A DNA stretch of 7,742 nucleotides from Spirochaetota bacterium (GTDB taxonomy: Bacteria > Spirochaetota > UBA12135 > COTS27), in contig JAUXHF010000089.1 in assembly GCA_030621685.1 (NCBI GenBank), forward strand, positions 1-7,742. Direction: 5' to 3'. Below the pieces are notes generated by a model, which searched no databases, had not been told where the DNA came from, and saw nothing but the letters and a program-made list of their open reading frames with translations. Within the stretch, counting starts at the first letter, position 1; every line of letters starts with the position of its first letter. The position numbers and the translations under genes are program-made. Positions 1 to 6,017 of the stretch are shown here, one piece after another.

Positions 1-338
1 ATGCCGCTGCCGTCCTAGCTTCAATACCGCTAAATATAAGCTCGTTTTTCTCGATGGAGAAAATTACATCCCTGCGTTGAATGCCGCTGCCGTCCTAGCT
101 TCAATACCGCTAAATATAAGCTCGTTTTTCTCGATGGAGAAAATTACATCCCTGCGTTGAATTCCGCTGCCGTCCTAGCTTCAATATCGCTAAATATAAG
201 CTGGTTTTTCTCGATGGAGAAAATTACATCCCTGCGTTGAATGCCGCTGCCGTCTTAGCTGCGATTGGCTAAATATGTGAGCTGGTTTTCTCGATAGAGT
301 AAATTTTTTCAACCCTGCGCTGATGCCGTCCTAGCTGT
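1..338. repeat. Tandem ~80-bp repeat array derived from the rpiB 3' end
   Basis: Units start at 1, 81, 161 and 241, with a partial fifth stretch from 324 to about 338. Units 1 and 2 (1-80 and 81-160) are identical. Unit 3 (161-240) differs from them at three positions. Unit 4 (241-323) is 83 bp and more diverged. Unit 4 and the partial unit contain the coding 3' end of rpiB on the minus strand, including the codons of the family motif GRHQRRVE. The outer units are therefore best read as tandem copies of the rpiB terminus that accumulated downstream of the gene. Outer units carry an extra GCGGCA hexamer inside the GRHQ part and small indels that remove the rpiB frame. The array runs off the left edge, so the copy number is a minimum. 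There are no unique spacers, so it is not CRISPR. Confidence 0.93.
46..223. other. Recurrent 7-bp hairpin in each outer repeat unit
   Basis: In the three outer units the segment TTTTCTC, a 4-base loop, then GAGAAAA forms a perfect 7-bp stem (46-63, 126-143 and 206-223). The matching segment inside the rpiB coding copy (286-303) has one mismatch in the stem. The hairpin can form in RNA from either strand. No T-run follows it, so it is not a standard intrinsic terminator. It could act as a 3'-end stabilising structure, or it could be a by-product of the repeat sequence. Confidence 0.5.
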
Positions 339-748
339 GGTTTGCTAAAAATGAAATTTTTGAGAATGTCTTCAATTTTATCTGGGGCTAAACAACGCTG
401 CCCCAGTGAGATACATGAAACATGATTATGTTCTTTTGCCAAACGTGCCATAACGCCATCCATTACTAAAGCACAATGCAGGCCTTCAATTTTATTCGCT
501 GTAATACAAGCTCCTATTCCCGTGCCACATACGAATATCCCTAAAGCCTGCTCTTCTTTAACTCTCCTAGCAGCGCTAGCAATGATATCCGAATAGTCCA
601 CTGCCACTTCATCCGAAAAAACGCCCATATCAACTACTTGATAATGGCTATAAGCCTTATCGCTGCTTAGCACACCTAAGAGGCTGTTTTTCAGCTTGAA
701 GCCGGCATGGTCGCTCGCTAGGATTATTTTTTTCTTTACTAAGCTCAT
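269..748 (-). CDS. rpiB: Ribose-5-phosphate isomerase B (RpiB/LacAB family)
   Basis: This enzyme interconverts ribose 5-phosphate and ribulose 5-phosphate in the non-oxidative pentose phosphate pathway, in the cytoplasm. The 159 residues match the usual length of about 150. Numbered from the chosen start, visible family motifs are ASDHAG (11-16), DYSD (51-54), CGTGIG (74-79, with the catalytic-type Cys74), the EHN segment with His107, and GRHQRRVE (140-147), which supplies the phosphate-binding Arg residues. The frame is open 13 codons further upstream (to 787). I chose ATG at 748 because AAAGGA lies 8 bases before it and the family normally begins a few residues before the DHAG motif. It is the last gene before the repeat array, and its last 20 or so codons are themselves the first repeat copy. 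The stop falls at the normal family C-terminus, so the protein looks intact. Confidence 0.96.
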   Translation of the reverse strand: MSLVKKKIILASDHAGFKLKNSLLGVLSSDKAYSHYQVVDMGVFSDEVAVDYSDIIASAARRVKEEQALGIFVCGTGIGACITANKIEGLHCALVMDGVMARLAKEHNHVSCISLGQRCLAPDKIEDILKNFIFSKPQLGRHQRRVEKIYSIEKTSSHI

Positions 749-756
749 TGTGGTTT

Positions 757-762
757 TCCTTT
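757..762 (-). promoter_or_regulatory. Ribosome binding site of rpiB
   Basis: AAAGGA on the minus strand sits 8 bases before the ATG at 748. It is the clearest Shine-Dalgarno sequence in the window, and it decides the rpiB start against the longer open frame reaching 787. Confidence 0.7.
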
Positions 763-775
763 TCAAAAAGCGCAA

Positions 776-781
776 AGTATA
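776..781 (-). promoter_or_regulatory. Possible -10 element upstream of rpiB
   Basis: TATACT on the minus strand, in the 90-bp gap between the EIIA gene and rpiB, matches the sigma70-type -10 consensus at five of six positions. No convincing -35 hexamer lies 16-18 bases upstream. rpiB may therefore have its own weak promoter or rely on readthrough from upstream. Confidence 0.25.
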
Positions 782-838
782 CTGCACTTAGATATTCACG
801 AAATATTTTTCTAAAACATACAAGGCATGAAACTGGCA

Positions 839-1306
839 TCAAACTTTTTCTATGAAAATATCCCATATTTCTTTGCTTGAGCCGGCAAGGAGAATTTGCT
901 CCTGTAACAAGGCTTTATATAATGCCCTAGACACAGAGGCAAGGAATTTCAAGCCCAACGTAGTTTCCTGCAAGGGAAAAACTGATAGAATGAAAATATG
1001 TGAAAGCTGCTTATCTGGAGCATGGCAATCTAAACCCTTTCTATGAATCCCGATGGCAACCATAGCGGTTTCAACAATTTCCGTTTTAATGTGTGGAACC
1101 ATAATGCCTTTGCCTATAGCCGTGCTACCACATTTTTCTCTTTCTAACAAGCCATGAAGAACAGCCTTCGCCTGCTGCTGGGAAAGCGAATCCTTCAGCT
1201 CTAAACTGGCTACTAGCTCTTTGAATATGCCCTCATAGGTATCTGTAGATAAGGAAAAAACAATATTGGCCTCATCAAAACCATGAAGATCAGCAAAAAA
1301 ACCCAT
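839..1306 (-). CDS. PTS EIIA domain protein (fructose/nitrogen PtsN type)
   Basis: A stand-alone phosphotransferase-system EIIA protein of 155 residues, about the size of E. coli PtsN. The active-site signature is present: EREKCGSTAIGKGIMVPH (55-72) ends in His72, the expected phosphorylated histidine. An alpha/beta EIIA fold follows, ending in the helix around LAGSSKEIWDIFIEKV. No membrane segment or fused EIIB/EIIC domain is present, and no HPr, EI or permease gene lies in the window. That favours a regulatory PtsN-like role over sugar transport, but the motif is shared with fructose EIIA, so the two cannot be separated here. The ATG at 1306 lacks a good Shine-Dalgarno sequence. The gene lies 130 bp after the cyclic-nucleotide-fold gene and 90 bp before rpiB, in the same orientation. 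Confidence 0.92.
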   Translation of the reverse strand: MGFFADLHGFDEANIVFSLSTDTYEGIFKELVASLELKDSLSQQQAKAVLHGLLEREKCGSTAIGKGIMVPHIKTEIVETAMVAIGIHRKGLDCHAPDKQLSHIFILSVFPLQETTLGLKFLASVSRALYKALLQEQILLAGSSKEIWDIFIEKV

Positions 1307-1332
1307 TTAATTTAACATGCCCTAGAAACAAA

Positions 1333-1344
1333 TGCTTTAAAGCA
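1333..1344. promoter_or_regulatory. 12-bp perfect palindrome in the EIIA gene leader
   Basis: TGCTTTAAAGCA is a perfect dyad 26 bases upstream of the EIIA ATG, in the 130-bp intergenic gap. Its position would suit a small operator, but no regulator is known and 12-bp dyads occur by chance. The same gap contains TTGTTT/TTTACA-like stretches (about 1381-1390, minus) that could be a -35 element, without a good -10 partner. Confidence 0.2.
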
Positions 1345-1436
1345 CGCTTCCCCGTAACCCTAATCTAATAATTTGATGTAAACAATGTTGCAGTTTCTTG
1401 TAGCTAGGCTTGTTAAACATGAAAGGCCGAAATCTG

Positions 1437-3926
1437 TCACATTAAAAGAAGCTTAAGATATGTTTCTATGACTGCTGGGAAATTACCTTCTTTATCTCTT
1501 AGTTTTTTATATCTGTTATTGAAACTTATGTGAAGATTGTTGTGTCGATAGTTATGCCTATTAATTGCTTTCATAAAACTAGGATACTGTGCCAAAACCT
1601 CTCGTGCTTTCAAAGAAAATGGCAGATACCGAAAAAACATGTTTCGCTCAAAACTATTCAAGCGCAAAAGCCCCTTGCTCTCAAATTCCATCCACTCTTG
1701 ATAAAAATAAATAAAGATATACATATGATTATTTCTATTATTACGAATATATTCCGCTAGTTTTTGTTTAGCCTCTATACTAAGTTCAGAATTCTTCTTA
1801 TAAAAAGTGACATAATCAATGAAGGAGCCGGTAAGGCCGCCATCAACGGCATCGGCCCAGCTAACACCTTTTACAGTTTTGTTTATTTCCCAGCGATATT
1901 GGCCCAAGGCTCTAAGCATAGCTTTTTTGAAATTCCCCCGAAAAATCATCGGCACAATGAAACGTGCAGGTGTTCTCTTATTTAGCTCTTCAATTTCTTG
2001 CCAAAAAACCACTTTTTCACCAACAGCAGGCACAATAATAATTTTAGGCTTTACCTCAAGCTGAATAATATGGTTTGTTGTTTCACTTACTTGGAAAAGC
2101 CCCTCACGGAAAAAAAGCAAGAAATCAATTTCCAGAATCTCGTTTAAGGTGTCAGTAATTTTTTTCTTCGTAATAAAGTTTTGCTCAAAACCAGGGTATA
2201 AATTCAATGAAGACATGCTGTATATCACTGTGAGGAAATTTGAACTTAGCATCTTAAAAACAGACTTCAGCATGTTTTCTGTTTCAAATTCTATTTTCGC
2301 AACAATTTTCTGTGCCCTAGGAAGATCATCATATTCTTTTTTTTTGTTTTCTGACCACGTTCTTTTTTGATAGTTTATGAATTTTTCATAAGAAAAGCCT
2401 AAGTCATTACGAGAAGGGCTTTCTTCTTCTCTGGCAATTCTTTTAAGCCAGCTATACATATCACAAACATCAAAACTTTCATCGTGTTCATTTTTTTCAA
2501 CTTCCGCATAAGATACTAAGGTATCGAATTCAACGCCAGACAGCGCTTCTTTAGAGAGCATACCGTAGCGCAAAAGCAAGTCAGCTTCAGCATTTTCCTC
2601 ATTATGAAAAAACAAGCTAACAGCTGCCAAAAAACATGATTTCATGAAGACATTGTTTATCTCCATCTGATATTTCTTAAACCTATGCTTATCTTCAAGA
2701 GTCTTTTTTCTAGTGGTTAAAAACTCGATAGTATCTTGAGCGAGCTGGGGCAATTCAAATTTTCGCAATTCTTCTAAATCCTGCCCGGCAATATCGCTGT
2801 ATTTATGTAAACGAATTTTCTTTTTTGCGGGTTTCTTTTCAGACAAAACATTGCTTGTAGCTGGCACTGCCTCGCTTTTTTTGCCTTCTGCTTCTAAGGG
2901 TTTTACTTCTTTGCTTGCCTTGCTTTCTTTCACAGAGCTATTCATTAAGTCATGCAAGCTGTCTTCCCCAAGCTCTATTCCTGAGGGAGAAAAAAACTTA
3001 CTGGTATTTTTAATATCTAAAATTTTATTAAGAATAGTATCTTCCGATAAAGTTCCAGCAAGAAAATCTAAGCTAAACGTTATGATATTTCCCCAAGCAT
3101 TCCAATCTATTTTCTCTCTCTGTCTATGGATTTGGGGAATAATGCTTTTGGGACCAGCACAAAGAAATTTAAATTCTTTAACTAAGTTAAAAAGATTCTG
3201 ATGTATGAAGTTGTATATATGAAAAAACTCATCTAAGAAACTGTTAAAGGCAAGCCGGCAAATGGCGCTGTTCTTGCTGCATAGCAAAATGAATTGTTGT
3301 TCATTTTCTTTTTTTATCAATTCATCGGTAAGGGCTGTGTCACGGGTTTGAAACAATTTATAAGGCTGATGAAAAACTTCTAAGTTTGAAGAAAAGCCTA
3401 GAGGATCAAAGATCCCCTCATCCACCTCGCCTCTATCCAAAAAGCCTTGTAACTCTACACGCGGGAAAGTAAGCTCTAACTTTTTCAGCAAAAATGAGAA
3501 TTTCAAGGTAATCTCAGCAAGGTTATTGGCATGCGAAACAACTTGGTTATTATATTTCGTTAAATATCGAAGATTGATGCTCATAAAACGCATAAGCGTA
3601 ACCAGAACATTTAAATTTTCTGGCGATGAAGTAAAGGCCTCAAGGCTTTTATAGGGATAGACAGAAATTATGCTCTCTGTGCGACAAGAGAACACCGGAA
3701 AACTCTTAAGACCACTAAGGAAAGTTTCAAAGCCAAAATATTGTGGCCTATTGATAATGGCTATGGGTAGCTTAGCAAAAGTCAGCTCCTCATCACTGGC
3801 AAAGTTCATCTGCACTTCCCCAGAATGCAAAATAAACAAACAAGTCTTGCCATGATTTTCATCAATAAGAATGGTGTCTTTGGCAACACGTTGCTGTTTT
3901 TTTTGCGTTAAACTATCGAAAAACAT
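1437..3926 (-). CDS. Large protein with degenerate N-terminal cyclic-nucleotide-binding fold; function unknown
   Basis: 829 residues. Residues 1-125 resemble a Crp-type cyclic-nucleotide-binding domain: a beta-roll stretch (LFILHSGEVQM, 30-40), then YFGFETFLSG (63-72) where family members have YFGE, then strands and a helix. The pocket Glu after FG aligns with Phe66, and the phosphate-contacting Arg aligns with Ser75, so cAMP or cGMP binding is doubtful. There is no visible C-terminal helix-turn-helix of Crp/Fnr regulators. Residues 130-330 look mainly helical. Residues 331-371 are a Lys/Glu/Ala/Ser-rich linker. Residues 380-829 form a second large, mostly helical region that I do not recognise, rich in aromatic and basic residues near the end. 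No signal peptide or clear membrane span is seen, so it is probably cytoplasmic. The ATG at 3926 has no strong Shine-Dalgarno sequence. It lies 54 bp after the GlmU-like gene, probably in the same transcript. Confidence 0.85.
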   Translation of the reverse strand: MFFDSLTQKKQQRVAKDTILIDENHGKTCLFILHSGEVQMNFASDEELTFAKLPIAIINRPQYFGFETFLSGLKSFPVFSCRTESIISVYPYKSLEAFTSSPENLNVLVTLMRFMSINLRYLTKYNNQVVSHANNLAEITLKFSFLLKKLELTFPRVELQGFLDRGEVDEGIFDPLGFSSNLEVFHQPYKLFQTRDTALTDELIKKENEQQFILLCSKNSAICRLAFNSFLDEFFHIYNFIHQNLFNLVKEFKFLCAGPKSIIPQIHRQREKIDWNAWGNIITFSLDFLAGTLSEDTILNKILDIKNTSKFFSPSGIELGEDSLHDLMNSSVKESKASKEVKPLEAEGKKSEAVPATSNVLSEKKPAKKKIRLHKYSDIAGQDLEELRKFELPQLAQDTIEFLTTRKKTLEDKHRFKKYQMEINNVFMKSCFLAAVSLFFHNEENAEADLLLRYGMLSKEALSGVEFDTLVSYAEVEKNEHDESFDVCDMYSWLKRIAREEESPSRNDLGFSYEKFINYQKRTWSENKKKEYDDLPRAQKIVAKIEFETENMLKSVFKMLSSNFLTVIYSMSSLNLYPGFEQNFITKKKITDTLNEILEIDFLLFFREGLFQVSETTNHIIQLEVKPKIIIVPAVGEKVVFWQEIEELNKRTPARFIVPMIFRGNFKKAMLRALGQYRWEINKTVKGVSWADAVDGGLTGSFIDYVTFYKKNSELSIEAKQKLAEYIRNNRNNHMYIFIYFYQEWMEFESKGLLRLNSFERNMFFRYLPFSLKAREVLAQYPSFMKAINRHNYRHNNLHISFNNRYKKLRDKEGNFPAVIETYLKLLLM

Positions 3927-3959
3927 AGGGCAAATATCTTTTAAAACTCTATACCAGGC

Positions 3960-3990
3960 TAGCTCTGTAGCTCTATCGCCCTATAGCTCT
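3960..3990. repeat. Short repeats of the GlmU-like gene's 3' end
   Basis: AGAGCTA (minus strand) occurs three times, at 3984-3990, 3968-3974 and 3960-3966. The first copy supplies the last codons of the GlmU-like gene just before its TAG stop. The other two lie in the 54-bp gap before the next gene. A small CTAT/ATAG inverted pair also spans the stop. There is no U-run, so it is not a terminator. Confidence 0.55.
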
Positions 3991-5849
3991 GAAATACTGC
4001 TTAGGCCTTCTGGCGTAGGCAGCACATAGCGAACAGCTTGAATTCGGCCATCTTTAGACCGCCGCGCAGAAATTCTTTTTTTATACAAGATGGAAGTGAC
4101 AATAATGCTTTCTGGAGCTATCGTACAACCGAAAATATACGAGGTTCCTTGAATATATGACTTCTTCCCAATTCGAGTAGGGAACTTATCGCTTCCGGTA
4201 ATGTTGACATGACTATCGATTACCGTACCCTCTTCAATAAACACATTACCGCGGATAATATTGCTGCCTTGCAAGGTCACATTGTCTTCAATAACAATTT
4301 TTTGGTTATCTAAGGTAGACAAGTAAACATTTTTTTCAAATCTAACATGCTTGCCTATTGTGATATTCCCACTTACATGAACATTGTCGCCGAAATATAC
4401 AGCACGATGAAAAGAAACATTCTCATCTATCCAAGCGCCGCTGCCCAAGTGTATATCTAAGGGGCTAAATTTTTCATCTTGTTCAATTATTTTCTTCATA
4501 ATCTTTTCGTGAACATAGAAGCGGTGTTGATCTTCGAAATCGACAAGATTGCTAAGTTCCTTATAGCAACGCTGCCGAAAAACATCCTGCATTCTGCGCC
4601 ACATGTTTTTGTCGTTAAACCCAAGCAGCAAGTCGGAATTTTCTATTGAAAAACTCCCGACATGAAGATTTTGACGGTTGAAAATATCCACTAAATCCGT
4701 CAGGTAAATTTCTTGTTGGATGTTTTGGCTTTTTATTTCAGAAATATGTTCTCGGAGGTCTGGCACCGAAAAAATAAACACGCCAGAGTCAAACTCTTCA
4801 AGATTGAGTATGCTCTCTACCGAAAAAGTATGTTTTTTATTACGAAAGAAAATATCGATGTTTTTTTTGTTTTCCTCTTTGTAGCCTAGCAGATCTTTAT
4901 GTTGCAGAATGCTGGCTACCCTAGGCACATGTTCTGTATCACCAGTTTCATTTTGCCCTGGAATCCGCAGGACTCGGCCAAAATAATTTTCATCGGCATG
5001 GCCTTTAAACTTCCCCGAAAACATCATGAGCTGGCAAGAAGATTCCTTATATGCTTTATAGAAATCATGCAAAGCCTCTTCACTAATAAGCCCCATATCG
5101 CCGGGGATTATGCAGACAATACCTTTGTAATCTTGAGGAATAACTTGAAGGGCTACCTGCACAGCATGGCCTGTGCCTTTTTGCAACTCTTGAAAGGCAT
5201 ACTCACGATGCTTCTTTTCTCCTAAGGCCAAGACAACTTCCTTAGCTTTTTTCCCAACTACGATGACTTGGTTAGGGGTGCTAAAGGCCGCCGAGGCAGC
5301 TTCCAGCACACGCAAGACCGAAGGCACTCCCCATAATTTATGCATAACTTTAGGGAAGCTCGATTTTATTCGTCTTCCCGTTCCGGCTGCCATCGCAATA
5401 ATGATGGCGGGGTTGGTCTCGTCTAGCTTATTGCTGTGCTTTTCGATAACCTGCTGGACAGTAAGCGTTTTGTTTGTATTAGGTTTACTTGTATTAAATT
5501 GGTTTGTATTAGATTTGCTTGTATTAAATTGGTTTGTATTAGGGTTACTTGTATCAGGTTTACTTCTATTAAACTGGTTTGTATTAGGGTTACTTGTATT
5601 AGCTTTGCTCTTGATGTTTTTGCCATGCCCCCGTCCGTGAGGCGAAGAATATCTTATTTTTTTCTCTGGTTTTTTTTCTAGCTTTTTTTTGAGCAGCGTT
5701 TTGGCAGAGCTATGCGGCCGCATCATTTGCTGAACAAACAACTTCTGGTTATTTGCTTCTTTTTCGTGAAATCCAATTTCGCTAGGAGTTTCTTTGGCAA
5801 ACTTATTGTATCTTTTGCCTGCCTGATTTCTTGAGTTTTTTGTTCGCAT
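3981..5849 (-). CDS. GlmU-like NTP-transferase with left-handed beta-helix domain and long repetitive N-terminal tail
   Basis: 622 residues. The catalytic core begins near 147: MAAGTGRRIKSSFPKVMH (153-170) is the nucleotide-binding loop with Lys167, LQKGTGHAV (222-230) is the GlmU-type uridine-site motif, PGDMGLI (249-255) carries the metal-binding-type Asp251, and EIYLTDLVDIF (380-390) matches the GlmU EYYITD segment. This supports transfer of a nucleotide to a sugar 1-phosphate, most like GlcNAc-1-phosphate uridylyltransferase. Residues about 465-590 are hexapeptide repeats of a left-handed beta-helix. The GlmU acetyltransferase motifs (the HLTYLGD-like and NYDG segments) are not visible, so the second activity is doubtful. 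Residues 1-146 are an extra basic, low-complexity tail including nine pentapeptides. No Met lies between 43 and the core, so most of the tail should be translated. The substrate is not proven. Confidence 0.88.
   Translation of the reverse strand: MRTKNSRNQAGKRYNKFAKETPSEIGFHEKEANNQKLFVQQMMRPHSSAKTLLKKKLEKKPEKKIRYSSPHGRGHGKNIKSKANTSNPNTNQFNRSKPDTSNPNTNQFNTSKSNTNQFNTSKPNTNKTLTVQQVIEKHSNKLDETNPAIIIAMAAGTGRRIKSSFPKVMHKLWGVPSVLRVLEAASAAFSTPNQVIVVGKKAKEVVLALGEKKHREYAFQELQKGTGHAVQVALQVIPQDYKGIVCIIPGDMGLISEEALHDFYKAYKESSCQLMMFSGKFKGHADENYFGRVLRIPGQNETGDTEHVPRVASILQHKDLLGYKEENKKNIDIFFRNKKHTFSVESILNLEEFDSGVFIFSVPDLREHISEIKSQNIQQEIYLTDLVDIFNRQNLHVGSFSIENSDLLLGFNDKNMWRRMQDVFRQRCYKELSNLVDFEDQHRFYVHEKIMKKIIEQDEKFSPLDIHLGSGAWIDENVSFHRAVYFGDNVHVSGNITIGKHVRFEKNVYLSTLDNQKIVIEDNVTLQGSNIIRGNVFIEEGTVIDSHVNITGSDKFPTRIGKKSYIQGTSYIFGCTIAPESIIVTSILYKKRISARRSKDGRIQAVRYVLPTPEGLSSISEL
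5466..5600 (-). repeat. In-frame 15-bp repeat encoding nine Asn/Thr-rich pentapeptides
   Basis: Residues 84-128 of the GlmU-like protein are nine tandem 5-residue units of mainly two kinds, NTNQF and NTSKP, with variants such as NTSNP and NRSKP. The DNA units are 15 bp, often paired into 30 bp. Because the unit length is a multiple of three, other frames stay open here too, giving artefactual hydrophobic ORFs. Expansion or contraction would keep the enzyme in frame. Confidence 0.9.
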
Positions 5850-6017
5850 TGAAAATAGTAAGGGTAACCCTCTATACGCTAAATTTTATACAGTAGAAGC
5901 TAGGCTGCTCTTGGCGAATTAACAGTGTATATTCCCATAATACAGTTTACTTTTCTTGATGCCCTAAAAGCAGAAAATTCCAGCAAAAACAAGGACTACC
6001 CAGGCCAAAGCCTTTAC
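5850..6017. other. 168-bp intergenic region between the Nudix and GlmU-like genes
   Basis: This is the longest gap inside the gene row and the likeliest site for a promoter of the lower four genes. It holds an 11-base dyad AGGGTAACCCT (5861-5871) just before the GlmU-like ATG, and an imperfect inverted repeat at 5921-5947 (TGTAT/ATACA core). A 4-bp stem, AGGC/GCCT, follows the Nudix stop without an adjacent U-run, so no convincing terminator is seen. No small ORF stands out. Confidence 0.5.
5885..5890 (-). promoter_or_regulatory. Possible -10 element upstream of the GlmU-like gene
   Basis: TATAAA on the minus strand lies about 36 bases before the ATG at 5849, in the longest gap of the row. 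It matches the -10 consensus at five of six positions. The region 16-18 bases upstream has no clear -35 match, so this is only a candidate. Confidence 0.3.

Noticed and set aside
1..338. CRISPR array
   Set aside because: The 80-bp units are contiguous with no unique spacers, and the unit overlaps rpiB coding sequence.
749..838. Intrinsic terminator between the EIIA gene and rpiB
   Set aside because: No GC-rich stem followed by a U-run is present on the minus strand; only A/T-rich weak pairings are seen.
657..1046. Small frames overlapping the EIIA and rpiB genes (657-866 minus, 852-1046 plus)
   Set aside because: They are shadows of genes with strong family motifs and show no recognisable protein features.
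1530..3855. Several plus-strand frames of 60-116 codons inside the cyclic-nucleotide-fold gene
   Set aside because: All lie antisense to a single 829-codon open frame and lack motifs or ribosome binding sites.
5263..5640. Plus-strand 125-codon frame that looks like a Leu/Val/Phe-rich membrane protein
   Set aside because: The hydrophobic pattern is the reverse-strand reading of the Asn/Thr pentapeptide repeat and is fully explained by the GlmU-like gene; there is no ribosome binding site or family match.
5423..5681. Other open frames across the pentapeptide repeat, on both strands
   Set aside because: A 15-bp repeat without stops keeps several frames open; only the frame continuous with the nucleotidyltransferase core makes sense.
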